Positions 51,503-59,892 of a stretch of DNA of 64,000 nt are shown here, one piece after another. How positions within the stretch are numbered: position 1 is the stretch's first letter; every line of letters begins with the position of its first letter. A program made the position numbers and the translations under genes. The notes beneath the pieces are model-generated. The model had not been told where the DNA came from, made no database searches, and worked only from the letters and a program-made list of their open reading frames with translations. This DNA is from Bog-159 sp049516155 (lineage in GTDB: Bacteria; Acidobacteriota; Terriglobia; Bryobacterales; Bryobacteraceae), in NCBI GenBank assembly GCA_049516155.1, contig JBEKTJ010000014.1, positions 1-64,000 of the forward strand, written 5' to 3'.

Positions 51503-52246
51503 TCAGTTCACCCACGGGCCGCGGCCGGAGCCGTGTTTCCGCATGTACACCTGGAACTTCTTCTTGGCGCGTTGCATTTTGTAGTTGCGGTACCAGCGGC
51601 GCACCTCGTACGTATCCACCCTCGGGAAACGCACTTTCAGATAAATCAGGCCGAATATCATTCCGCCCAAGTGCGCGACGTTGCTCACTCCGCTGTTGAC
51701 GCTGAGCGAACCCAACAAAGCCATGGCGCCGTAAATCATTACGAAATACTTCGCCTGGATGGGAAATAAGAACAGGAAAAGGATCGTCGATTCAGGATAC
51801 AAAACGCCAAATGCCAGCAGCACTCCGTATATCGCCCCGGACGCGCCTATAGTGCTGGTATTCCAGTTGCCCAACAGCGCATTCACAGTGACGTCGCACA
51901 AGCCCGCGCCTACCCCGCACAAAAAATAGTACTTCAGAAACTTCCGCGTGCCCCAGTCCCTCTCCAGCGTGACGCCGAACATCCACAGCGTGAGCATATT
52001 GAAGAGCAGATGCATGACGCCGCCATGCAGGAACAGGTAGGTGGCCAGTTCCCAAATGGCAAAATGGTAGACCACCAGCCTGGGTACCAGGGCGAAAGGG
52101 CCGAAGATGTTCCCCAAACCGGCCTCGTACGCGAGGTAACTCAGCACAAAGACCGCAGTGTTGCTAATGAGCAGCCATTTTACGCCCTTCGGAAAATTGG
52201 TTGACGAAAAGAATGTGTTTAATCTGTACCTGGTGCTGTGGCGCAT
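51503..52246 (-). CDS. Rhomboid-family intramembrane serine protease
   Basis: The 247-residue protein has six membrane helices. The catalytic Ser136 is in the GASGAIYG motif and the catalytic His192 in SNVAHLGGMIFG. HGGVMHLLFNMLTLWMFG is the conserved loop-1/TM2 region. It cleaves membrane proteins within the bilayer. The C-terminal 40 residues are basic (RRWYRNYKMQRAKKKFQ), as in a soluble tail facing the cytoplasm. Confidence 0.95.
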   Translation of the reverse strand: MRHSTRYRLNTFFSSTNFPKGVKWLLISNTAVFVLSYLAYEAGLGNIFGPFALVPRLVVYHFAIWELATYLFLHGGVMHLLFNMLTLWMFGVTLERDWGTRKFLKYYFLCGVGAGLCDVTVNALLGNWNTSTIGASGAIYGVLLAFGVLYPESTILFLFLFPIQAKYFVMIYGAMALLGSLSVNSGVSNVAHLGGMIFGLIYLKVRFPRVDTYEVRRWYRNYKMQRAKKKFQVYMRKHGSGRGPWVN

Positions 52247-52298
52247 CGACGAGCCTAAGATCTAGGATAACGCAGTTGTGCCTCTTGTTCCCCGCACC

Positions 52299-52826
52299 TC
52301 AATAGAACAAATACTTCCGCCACTGCTCGTCGCTCTTGCCCAGCAGCCGCATCAGGTGCCGGCTGGTGTGCAAACTGAAAGGCCGCGGCTGCCGCGCCAG
52401 CTTCATCCCGGACTCCTCCGGCGTGCGATTGCCCTTCCGGTTGTTGCACGGATTGCAGCACGCCACCAGGTTCTCCCAGTTGGATTCGCCCGCGCGCGAA
52501 CGCGGCACCACGTGATCCAGCGTCAACTCCGACGAGGGCAGCGTGCGATGGCAGTACTGGCACGTGTAGCGGTCCCGCATCAGAATGTTTTTGCGCGACA
52601 AAGCCCGCGTCTGGTGCGGGATCCGCCGGTATTCCAGCAAGCGAATCACGCTCGGCAGCTTCACTGCGCTGCGCGCCGAGTGGATGTGCTGCGTGGATTC
52701 CTCCTCGGCCGAAGCCACGCCCTTCAACACCAGCACCAGCGCCCGACGCGCCGCGCAAATGTTGATCGGCTCGTAACTCGCGTTCAAAACCAGAACCGGT
52801 TTCTGCAATCTGTTCAAACTGGTCAT
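52299..52826 (-). CDS. HNH endonuclease
   Basis: A 175-residue protein with a first domain (VLVLNASYEPINICAARRALVLVLKG) and an HNH domain: RYTCQYCHRTLPSSELTLDHVVPRSRAGESNWENLVACCNPCNNRKGNRTPEES. The CxxC pairs bind zinc, and His-Asn are in DHVVPRS and NWENL. The arrangement is that of the widespread stand-alone HNH proteins of unknown biological role. Its start directly abuts the comF stop (52827). Confidence 0.92.
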   Translation of the reverse strand: MTSLNRLQKPVLVLNASYEPINICAARRALVLVLKGVASAEEESTQHIHSARSAVKLPSVIRLLEYRRIPHQTRALSRKNILMRDRYTCQYCHRTLPSSELTLDHVVPRSRAGESNWENLVACCNPCNNRKGNRTPEESGMKLARQPRPFSLHTSRHLMRLLGKSDEQWRKYLFY

Positions 52827-53519
52827 TTAAACAGGTCCCTTTCGTTTGCCCAAATCCGCTGGATCCGCAAATCTCCGGTCGACGCGCGCCAGCGACAGCA
52901 GCGAAACCGATTTGGCGCCGGCTCGCTTCAGCGCGCGCGCGCAAGCCCCGGCGGTCGCGCCCGTAGTCATCACGTCGTCCACCAGTAGAATCCGCAGCCC
53001 GTTCACTCTGCGCCGGGCGCGGAAAGCGCCGGCCACATTTTCGCGCCGTTGCGCATTGCTCAACCCCGCCTGCGCCCGTGTCGCGGACCGGCGGCGCAGC
53101 ACGTTCATCGCCGGAATGCCCCTCGCCCGCCCGATGGCTTTGCCCAACAACTCCGACTGGTTGAACCCGCGCTGCCAACGCCTGCGCCAGTGCAAAGGCA
53201 CCGCCGTCACCATGTCGAATTGCTTGTCGCGCGGCAGGGCGTCGCCCAGAAGTGCGCCCAACGGCCGGGCCAGCCGCCGGATGCCGCTGTATTTGAAAAG
53301 GTGAATCAGTTTCCGCAGCGTGCCTTCGTAGGCTCCATAACAGAAGGCTTCGTCATAGCCTTGCCGGCCGCTGCGGCACAGCATGCAACGGCCCTCGGAA
53401 TCCAGCGGAAAGCTATTCAGGAAGGGCGTCCGGCAATTGAGGCAGAAGAACTCGGCGCACAGCGGCGCGGGATCCTTCAAGCAGTCCGCGCACACCGGCA
53501 CGCGCGTGAAGCGGCGCAA
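52827..53519 (-). CDS. comF: ComF-family phosphoribosyltransferase-like protein
   Basis: The 230-residue product from TTG 53519 has a zinc ribbon (CADCL...CLNCRTPF...CMLC), then a type I PRTase domain with HLFKYSGIRRLARPLG, VPLHWRRRWQRGFNQSELLGKAI, RENVAGAF and the PRPP loop ILLVDDVMTTGATA. ComF supports DNA uptake or processing in competent bacteria. The frame stays open upstream and encodes LLFPDECRVCARPL, the expected first zinc-knuckle half, but holds no ATG/GTG/TTG there. The real start is therefore likely upstream, perhaps ATT 53591. Confidence 0.85.
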   Translation of the reverse strand: MRRFTRVPVCADCLKDPAPLCAEFFCLNCRTPFLNSFPLDSEGRCMLCRSGRQGYDEAFCYGAYEGTLRKLIHLFKYSGIRRLARPLGALLGDALPRDKQFDMVTAVPLHWRRRWQRGFNQSELLGKAIGRARGIPAMNVLRRRSATRAQAGLSNAQRRENVAGAFRARRRVNGLRILLVDDVMTTGATAGACARALKRAGAKSVSLLSLARVDRRFADPADLGKRKGPV

Positions 53520-53685
53520 AGGCCGTGCACAAACGCGGCACTCGTCGGGGAAGAGCAGCGAAAAAAGGCCGTGCGATACCGCGCCGAAAATCGGAGGGAA
53601 AAATTCGGAGAGCGATACGGCGCGCCTGCTACTCGAGAAGACTCACCTCCCGGTGAATCTTTATTCTACAACAAACCCGGCAGCC

Positions 53686-54168
53686 CTAGGCCTTGCCGGC
53701 CGCATGAATCTGCTGCGCCAGATAATTATCCAGCCCGATCTCCGCGACGATATGCAGTTGCCCTTCCAGGTAGTCGATGTGGTGCTCTTCATCCAGCAGG
53801 ATCTGCTTGAACAGTTCGCGCGACCCATTGTCGCCGACCTGCGCGGCCACCTTGATGGCTTCATTCAATCGCGGCACGGCATCCAGTTCCAGCGCCAGAT
53901 CGTTCTCCAACTGCGCTTTCACGTCCGGGCCTATCTTGATCGGAAACAGTTCCACCATGTTCGGCATGCCTTCCAGAAAGAGGATACGCTGCATCAGAAT
54001 ATCGGCATGGTGCATTTCTTCTATGGATTCCTGCCGGTCGAGCGCCGCCAGCCTTTGATATCCCCAGTTTTCGCACATCTTGGCATGCAGGAAATATTGG
54101 TTGATGGCGGTCAACTCCGCTTTCAGCACTTCGTTCAATAGCCGTAGGATCTCTTCATTGCCGCGCAT
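53686..54168 (-). CDS. bfr: Bacterioferritin
   Basis: A 160-residue protein of family length: a four-helix-bundle ferritin with the ferroxidase ligands in LNEVLKAELTAINQYFLHAKMCENWGY, ESIEEMHHADILMQRILFLEG and LLDEEHHIDYLEGQL. The Met of EEMHHAD is at the heme-ligand position of Bfr. It stores iron as a 24-mer with heme at subunit interfaces. The gene is a single unit near nuoB; no Bfd ferredoxin gene is adjacent. Confidence 0.95.
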   Translation of the reverse strand: MRGNEEILRLLNEVLKAELTAINQYFLHAKMCENWGYQRLAALDRQESIEEMHHADILMQRILFLEGMPNMVELFPIKIGPDVKAQLENDLALELDAVPRLNEAIKVAAQVGDNGSRELFKQILLDEEHHIDYLEGQLHIVAEIGLDNYLAQQIHAAGKA

Positions 54169-54211
54169 GACAGAATTGTAACGTATCTCGCTCCGCCATC
54201 ACGGCTCAGTC

Positions 54212-54766
54212 CTACGCCAGGTTCAAAATCTGTCTGACCGTGCCGCTCTCGTTCTGGATCTTGCCCTGCAACATCATCAACGCTTGAATGAGCTGCTCCG
54301 GGCGCGGCGGGCACCCCGGCACGTACACGTCGATCGGAATCACCTGGTTCACTGGGATCAGCGCGTAATTATTAAACACGCCTGTGGAAGTGGCGCAGGC
54401 GCCCATGGAAATCGCCCACTTCGGTTCGGGCATCTGCTGGTACAGATGTCGAATCACGGGCGCCATCTTGTTCGAGACGCGGCCGGCGATGATGATCAGG
54501 TCCGATTGCCGCGGCGATCCGCGAAACACTTCGGCGCCAAAGCGCGCGATGTCGAACCGCGACGCGCTCATCGACATCATCTCGATGGCGCAGCACGCCA
54601 GGCCGAACGACATGGGCCAGATGGAATTCTTGCGCGCCCAATTGACGGCCTTGTCCAAGGTGGTCATGACCAGGCCTTCGGAAGCGGCAGCCGCGGCGCC
54701 TGCGGCGAATTCATTATCCAAGCGCTCGAACAATTCGACGGGACCGCTGGCAAAAGGTGCATCCAT
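54212..54766 (-). CDS. nuoB: NADH-quinone oxidoreductase subunit B (N2 cluster), stand-alone
   Basis: The 184-residue protein has the four cysteines that hold the N2 4Fe-4S cluster: Cys58 and Cys59 in FGLACCAIEMM, Cys124 in GACATSTG and Cys152 in VPGCPPRPEQL. FRGSPRQSDLIIIAGRV is also typical of NuoB. An N-terminal extension of about 30 residues is not conserved in the family. No other nuo gene is nearby: upstream is a divergent GntR regulator, downstream bacterioferritin. It is therefore an isolated copy. Confidence 0.92.
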   Translation of the reverse strand: MDAPFASGPVELFERLDNEFAAGAAAAASEGLVMTTLDKAVNWARKNSIWPMSFGLACCAIEMMSMSASRFDIARFGAEVFRGSPRQSDLIIIAGRVSNKMAPVIRHLYQQMPEPKWAISMGACATSTGVFNNYALIPVNQVIPIDVYVPGCPPRPEQLIQALMMLQGKIQNESGTVRQILNLA

Positions 54767-54864
54767 ACCCTATATTCTATGCTCTTGGAGATACCGATGG
54801 CGGTCCAGCGGTTCAGCTATCCATGGCGATTGGGCCCCGGCGGGCTGCGACCGCTGCGCGCGCC

Positions 54865-54897
54865 TTGACCGTTTACTGTACCATCTGTTATAGTACA
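54865..54897 (+). promoter_or_regulatory. Promoter and probable operator of the GntR-ABC operon
   Basis: TTGACC (54865-54870), an 18-nt spacer and TATAGT (54889-54894) precede the GTG start at 54901 by only 6 nt, leaving essentially no leader. TGTAC (54877-54881) and GTACA (54893-54897) form a palindrome with an 11-nt centre that overlaps the -10 element. That is where an autoregulating GntR repressor would bind. Confidence 0.65.
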
Positions 54898-54900
54898 CCT

Positions 54901-55329
54901 GTGATCCCGTTCCGCCTGTCCTTCCAGCCCGGCGTGGCGCTGTATGAACAGGTGGTTTACGCCGCGCGCAAGGCCGTAATCTCCGGCCAGATGCGCCCCG
55001 GCGACGCCTTCCCCTCCGTACGGGCGCTCAGCACAGCGCTCAAAATCAACCCCAACACCGCGCACAAAGTAATCACACATCTGGTGGGCGAGGGCTTGCT
55101 CGAAGTGCGTCCGGGCACAGGCACCGTGGTGGCGCAACCGGCCCGTTCCACTGCCGCCGAGCGGACGCATTTGCTGGACCACGACCTGGAGCGCCTGGTG
55201 GTCGAGGCGCGCAAATTGGGGTTGAAAATCGACGATGTGGCCAGCGCCCTGGCCGCCCACTGGAGCAGGCTGGAACCCGCCGGAGATCCCGGCCCGAATG
55301 AAACATCGAAGGGAGTTCGCAAAAAATGA
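54901..55329 (+). CDS. YtrA-type GntR transcriptional regulator
   Basis: GTG 54901 is chosen because the promoter lies directly upstream; the open frame before it is noise. The 142-residue protein has the short YtrA layout: a GntR winged helix (ALYEQVVYAARKAVISGQMRPGDAFPSVRALSTALKINPNTAHKVITHLVGEGLLEVRPGTGTVV) and a short C-terminal helical dimer region (LDHDLERLVVEARKLGLKIDDVASAL). YtrA-type regulators control adjacent ABC transporters. It overlaps the ATPase gene by 4 nt. Confidence 0.92.
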   Translation: MIPFRLSFQPGVALYEQVVYAARKAVISGQMRPGDAFPSVRALSTALKINPNTAHKVITHLVGEGLLEVRPGTGTVVAQPARSTAAERTHLLDHDLERLVVEARKLGLKIDDVASALAAHWSRLEPAGDPGPNETSKGVRKK

Positions 55330-56228
55330 CCGATCCGATCCGCATCGCCGGACTTACCAGGAAGTTTGGCCGTACCCCGGTCCTGCGGGGCATCGATCTG
55401 GCCGTGCCCCGTGAAGCCGTCTTCGCCCTCATCGGTCCCAACGGGGCGGGAAAGACCACCACCATCAAGGTCCTGATGAATATCCTGCGCCCTACGTCCG
55501 GGTGTGCGGAGATTGTGGGCATCGATTCGCGGCGCTTGGCAGGCCGCGACTTCACCCGCATCGGCTACGTCTCGGAAAACCAGGAGATGCCCGATTGGAT
55601 GACGGTGGACTACTTCATGCGTTACCTGCGGCCCTTCTATCCGGCCTGGGACGACGGTCTGGCCACGGAGCTGGTGCGCCGCTTCAACCTTCCCGGCGAC
55701 CGCAAGCTGAAACACCTCTCGCGCGGCATGCGCATGAAGGCCGCGCTTGCCTCCTCGCTGGCGTACCGGCCCGAGCTGATCGTGCTTGATGAGCCTTTCA
55801 CCGGCCTGGATCCGCTGGCCCGCGACGAGTTCATCGAAGGGCTGCTGGAACGTAGCCAGAACACCACGGTGTTCATTTCCTCGCACGATCTGGCGGATAT
55901 TGAAACCTTCGCCAGCCACATCGCCTATCTGGAAAACGGGCGTATCCAGTTCGCCGAGGAATTGGGCGCGCTGGCGGACCGCTTTCGTGAAATCGAAATC
56001 ACGTTCGACGCTGCACCACCGCTGCCAGCCGATTGGCCCGCGTACTGGCTGCGGCCGGAATCTTCGGCGGCCGTGATCCGCTTCACCGACAGCCGTTACG
56101 ACGCCGAGCGCACAGCCGCCGAAATTCGCACGCGATTCACCGGCGTCCGCGATATCTCCGCCACGCCCATGCCGCTGCGCTCCATCTTCGTAGCGGTGGC
56201 CAAATCGGCGCAAAGCGCGCCGGCCTGA
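55326..56228 (+). CDS. ABC transporter ATP-binding protein
   Basis: A 300-residue ATPase with Walker A GPNGAGKTT (about 37-45), the signature LSRGMRMKAALASSLAY, Walker B LIVLDEPFTGLD and the H-loop FISSHDLAD. The C-terminal 80 residues are a variable domain. Together with the two permeases that follow, it forms an export-type ABC-2-like system. It is translationally coupled to the GntR regulator, the usual layout of YtrA-regulated exporters. Confidence 0.95.
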   Translation: MTDPIRIAGLTRKFGRTPVLRGIDLAVPREAVFALIGPNGAGKTTTIKVLMNILRPTSGCAEIVGIDSRRLAGRDFTRIGYVSENQEMPDWMTVDYFMRYLRPFYPAWDDGLATELVRRFNLPGDRKLKHLSRGMRMKAALASSLAYRPELIVLDEPFTGLDPLARDEFIEGLLERSQNTTVFISSHDLADIETFASHIAYLENGRIQFAEELGALADRFREIEITFDAAPPLPADWPAYWLRPESSAAVIRFTDSRYDAERTAAEIRTRFTGVRDISATPMPLRSIFVAVAKSAQSAPA

Positions 56229-56239
56229 AAGGCTCCCAT

Positions 56240-57691
56240 ATGACCCAGACACTTCACATTCTGCGCAAAGACATCCGGCGCCTTCGCTTTGAGTTGTGCG
56301 TGACGATGGCGCTCACCGGCGCATTTGCCTGGTCCGATGCCGCGTTCAATATGCCTGGGCCGCCACAGTTCAGCCGCGCCGCAATGCTGGCGGCATTGAG
56401 CGCTTTCTTTCTGGTGTGTGCCTGGTGGTTTCTGGTTACGCAGTTGATTCACGAGGAGTCTCTCGCGGGCGATCGCCAGTTCTGGGTCACGCGGCCCTAT
56501 TTGTGGCGGCATCTGCTCGCCGCCAAGCTCTTGTTCGTCGTTGCGCTCATCAACATCCCCTTGTTGGCCGCGCAGGTCCTGATTCTTGCGGCCGCCGGTT
56601 ATCCAGTACTGGCCGCCTTTCCTCAACTGCTATGGATGCAAATCGCGTTTACCGCCGTCTTCCTCGTTCCGCTTATCGCCCTGGGAACTGTGACCCGGAA
56701 TCTCGCCCAGTTTGTGCTGACGCTTCTGTGCGGGCTGATCGCGTGGTACCTGGTTTTATTGCCGCACTTGCTCTTCTTCATATATACCCTCACTCCGTGG
56801 CCGAACAAAGCTGTCAGCGTATGTGTGGCCTGCGCGGGGGCGGCGCTGGTCATTGGGTGGCAATTCTTGCGGCGCTCCACAAAGGCTTCTATCCGCGCCG
56901 GATTGTGTACGCTGCTGCTGTCGGGCGTGCTGTACTACGGCCTCCCGATGCCGTTCCAAAGAATCCTGCGATCCAGTGTATCCCGCGAGCCCGAGCCGAA
57001 GGGCGTTTCCGTCTACATGCCGCCGGATTCCCAGATCAGTTACAGCCAGAATCCGGGATCCGATCGCCTCCTCATCGGGCTTCCCTTCGCGTACACGGGC
57101 CTGCCGTGGCGGACGGTAGCACGCCCCGAAATGATCGACCTCACGATAGATGCTCCATACACCGCGCGCTGGTCCTCGGGTTGGGAATCCCCTGCATGGG
57201 GTGCGCCGGTCTCGGAAACTTCGCATGCGCCCGATCTTGCTGTTCCGCCAGTGTTTTTTCTGAGCTTTCACGGTGCGACGGTAAGCATGCACGGTTCGAT
57301 GCTCTTAAGCGTGCGCCGGCAAATCATTGTGCCCCTTCCTCCCGGCCGGGCCACGCGCATTCCGGGCGGGGGGTTCTGTGAAGTGTCCCCAGGCGAAAAC
57401 CAATCGGAGATCTTCTGCAGTTCGCCTTTTCGGCCGCCCTACGACGTGCCTTCCGGCGCAGACACGGACATCGACCACGGCAGCGCTGGCATAGAGAGGC
57501 ATAGCTCACTGCAGCTCTTATCGTTGTGGGAGTCGCCCTTCCCCGACTTGGCGCTGAGCCCAGTGTTCATAGGACGCGCCTCGTCTCCCATCGGCGCCGA
57601 AGTCACCCTCATTAGAGAGTATTCCGGCGCTTGGATCAAGCGCGATTTCGCCAGCAGCGTCCGCATGCCGCGCATGCCGGGGGTGCGCTGA
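56240..57691 (+). CDS. ABC-2-like permease with large soluble domain, copy 1
   Basis: ATG 56240 (MTQTLHILRKDIRRLRFEL) gives 483 residues. The first half has about six membrane helices, with a conserved HEESLAGDRQFWVTRPYLWRHLLAAKLLF segment after helix 2. The second half (about 265-483) is a soluble, probably extracytoplasmic beta-rich domain with WSSGWESP and a C-terminal LIREYSGAWIKRDF. The substrate is unknown. It is a paralogue of the next gene, 3 nt away. Confidence 0.85.
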   Translation: MTQTLHILRKDIRRLRFELCVTMALTGAFAWSDAAFNMPGPPQFSRAAMLAALSAFFLVCAWWFLVTQLIHEESLAGDRQFWVTRPYLWRHLLAAKLLFVVALINIPLLAAQVLILAAAGYPVLAAFPQLLWMQIAFTAVFLVPLIALGTVTRNLAQFVLTLLCGLIAWYLVLLPHLLFFIYTLTPWPNKAVSVCVACAGAALVIGWQFLRRSTKASIRAGLCTLLLSGVLYYGLPMPFQRILRSSVSREPEPKGVSVYMPPDSQISYSQNPGSDRLLIGLPFAYTGLPWRTVARPEMIDLTIDAPYTARWSSGWESPAWGAPVSETSHAPDLAVPPVFFLSFHGATVSMHGSMLLSVRRQIIVPLPPGRATRIPGGGFCEVSPGENQSEIFCSSPFRPPYDVPSGADTDIDHGSAGIERHSSLQLLSLWESPFPDLALSPVFIGRASSPIGAEVTLIREYSGAWIKRDFASSVRMPRMPGVR

Positions 57692-57694
57692 GCG

Positions 57695-59149
57695 ATGCGA
57701 CAAGCCTTGCATATCTTCCGCAAAGATGCCCGGCGATTCGCGTACCAGATCTGCGCGCTGGTGGTCCTCACATTCGTGTGGGCCTGGATGAACATCGCCC
57801 AAAATCGTGGGGATATACCCCTCAACCGCTACGGCGCATTTGCCGGCATGGTTCTGATTATCGGCTGGTGGTATCTGGTGTCGCTGCTGGTCCATCAAGA
57901 GCCGCTCACCGGCGATCGCCAGTTCTGGATCACGCGGCCTTATTCGCGCCGGAGTTTGGTGGCCGCCAAGTCGCTATTTGTTCTGGCATTCTTCAATGTG
58001 CCGCTGTTGTTGGCCGGATTCCTTATCCTGGGCGCCAGCGGTTATCGGCCGCTCGCGTATCTGCCTAATTTCCTTTGGATGCAGCTCACGTTCACAGCGG
58101 CGGTGCTGGCGTTGCCCGCCGCCCTCGCGGCGCTCACCCGCACGCTGGTGCAGTTTGTACTCACCGTTCTGGGCCTGATCGTCGGACTCATGCTTCTGGC
58201 CGCATTTAACAGCGCGGGTGCACCTGGGATCTACCAGTCCAGCGGGCTTGCCTGGGCGACCGGAGTTCTTCTGGTGCTGTCGTGTGCGGCGCCAAGCCTG
58301 GCCGTATGGGTCGTGCAGCTTCGTACACGAAATCGGCTGGTCTCCGCGGGCGCCGGCATCGCGCTGGCTGTTCTGATGCTGTCCACGGACAATGGCTTGA
58401 GCCTGGAACTGGGAACCACCGTTCAATCGCGCATGTTTCCTCAGAACCGCGCCGCATCGCTGTCCGGCGTCGTCACCGCGGGAGCTGTTCACCCGGATCC
58501 GAAACATCCCGCCGTGAACGGCGTAACGCTGGCCGTGCCCCTGCGGGTGGTCCATGTTCCGCCAGGCGAGACCGCCGCGCCGGAGATGGTCGAGCTGACC
58601 ATCGAGACGCCGGCGGGCGGCCGTTGGTCATCCGGCTGGATTCCGGCCGCCTCCACGGAGCCGGACGTTTTCCAAGTGGACCCATCTCCGGATGGCAGCT
58701 TCACCTGGAAACAGCGCGTAGTCGTGGATCGCGCCTTTTGGGAGCGTGCGCGAACCGGCCCGGTGGTCATTCGCGGAACTGTCTACACGATGCTGTTCGG
58801 CCGCCGCAGCGTTCGGTTGCAAGATGAAGGCGTGACGCGAGTTCCCGGCGACGGCCAGTGTTCATTGTCGCTTCGAAACGTTCGGGCGATCGACTGTCTC
58901 GCTCCGTTCCACATGCCATTTTCCAAAGTTGACGGTCCCCCGGCGCCGGAACCGGCGGGGATCCTGCCACCCATGCGTCTGCTGTCTATCTGGGATTCGC
59001 CGCTTCCAGCCGATTTTGGCATGAACCCGCTGTCCGCCGGCCCTTACTCTCAGCCGGCTAGCGAACCGGAGATCTTCTTTTCGCACTATGAGCCGCGGGC
59101 CTATATCCGCCGTTCAATCTCAGCCGCGAACATGCCTCCGGCGCCGTAA
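57695..59149 (+). CDS. ABC-2-like permease with large soluble domain, copy 2
   Basis: The 484-residue protein repeats the layout of its neighbour: MRQALHIFRKDARRFAYQI, then HQEPLTGDRQFWITRPYSRRSLVAAKSLF, about six helices, and a soluble half with RWSSGWIPA and a C-terminal FSHYEPRAYIRRSI. Several positions match the upstream paralogue, showing a tandem duplication followed by strong divergence. The two probably form a heterodimeric channel with the ATPase at 55326. Confidence 0.85.
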   Translation: MRQALHIFRKDARRFAYQICALVVLTFVWAWMNIAQNRGDIPLNRYGAFAGMVLIIGWWYLVSLLVHQEPLTGDRQFWITRPYSRRSLVAAKSLFVLAFFNVPLLLAGFLILGASGYRPLAYLPNFLWMQLTFTAAVLALPAALAALTRTLVQFVLTVLGLIVGLMLLAAFNSAGAPGIYQSSGLAWATGVLLVLSCAAPSLAVWVVQLRTRNRLVSAGAGIALAVLMLSTDNGLSLELGTTVQSRMFPQNRAASLSGVVTAGAVHPDPKHPAVNGVTLAVPLRVVHVPPGETAAPEMVELTIETPAGGRWSSGWIPAASTEPDVFQVDPSPDGSFTWKQRVVVDRAFWERARTGPVVIRGTVYTMLFGRRSVRLQDEGVTRVPGDGQCSLSLRNVRAIDCLAPFHMPFSKVDGPPAPEPAGILPPMRLLSIWDSPLPADFGMNPLSAGPYSQPASEPEIFFSHYEPRAYIRRSISAANMPPAP

Positions 59150-59217
59150 GTGTACTAAGCGAAACCTCGCGAGTCGGCATTGTTCGTCTCAGTTCGTCAC
59201 CGGGTTGTAAACCAGTC

Positions 59218-59223
59218 TATAAT
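59218..59223 (+). promoter_or_regulatory. Candidate -10 element for the bactofilin gene
   Basis: A perfect TATAAT lies 63 nt before the GTG start; the -35 is weak. AGAAAGGGGGG (59270-59280) is the ribosome-binding site. Confidence 0.5.
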
Positions 59224-59286
59224 GGACGAAGTTAAAGCAGGCAACATCATGATCGCACTCATACTCCAGAAAGGGGGGCCGCCGTC

Positions 59287-59877
59287 GTGAGCGTTTGGAA
59301 TAAGCAGCGCCGGGAGGAAGAACCTGCCGGGCCCTTGAATACGAATACCATCAGGCCGACGCCATCCGCGCCGCCTATGGAAACCAGGAAGGAGACTACA
59401 ACTTTGTCCAGCATGTCCAGTATGCCCACAGGGAGGATGGAGCCGGAGACGTCGCGCGGCGGATCGGCCACCATCGGAAAGGCCGTGAAAATCAACGGCC
59501 AGATTTACAGCCGCGAAGATCTGTACGTGGATGGCGATGTGGAGGGCACCATCGAACTGATGGATCACAAGCTCACCATAGGTCCCAACGGCAAAGTCCA
59601 TGCCGGAGTGAAGGCCCGCGAGGTAGTGGCCTTGGGGGTCATTCAAGGCAACGTGGAAGCCAGCGAACGCATCGAGATCCGCAAGGATGCCAAACTGGTG
59701 GGCGATATCAAGACGGCCCGCATCATCATCGAGGATGGGGCGTATTTCAAGGGCAGCATCGATATCGTGAAGCCCGAGCCGAAAGCGGCTCCCAGCCAGC
59801 CGCGCCCGCAACCCGTGCAGGTTCCCGCGCCTACGGCTGTCGCGGCTGCGGCGGGTGCGGCGGACGCCAAGCGTTAG
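59287..59877 (+). CDS. Bactofilin
   Basis: GTG 59287 follows a strong ribosome-binding site. The 196-residue protein has a disordered N-terminus (1-58), a central bactofilin beta-helix (about 60-160: ATIGKAVKINGQIYSREDLYVDGDVEGTIEL...LTIGPNGKVHAGVKAREVVALGVIQGNVEASERIEIRKDAKLVGDIKTARIIIEDGAYFKGSI) and a Pro/Ala tail. Bactofilins polymerise without nucleotide into cell-shape or polarity scaffolds. A methyltransferase gene follows 15 nt later. Confidence 0.95.
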   Translation: MSVWNKQRREEEPAGPLNTNTIRPTPSAPPMETRKETTTLSSMSSMPTGRMEPETSRGGSATIGKAVKINGQIYSREDLYVDGDVEGTIELMDHKLTIGPNGKVHAGVKAREVVALGVIQGNVEASERIEIRKDAKLVGDIKTARIIIEDGAYFKGSIDIVKPEPKAAPSQPRPQPVQVPAPTAVAAAAGAADAKR

Positions 59878-59892
59878 CCAACCGGCGGGTAT

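Noticed and set aside
54957..56252. 431-residue minus-strand frame over the GntR and ABC ATPase genes
   Set aside because: Antisense to two strongly supported genes.
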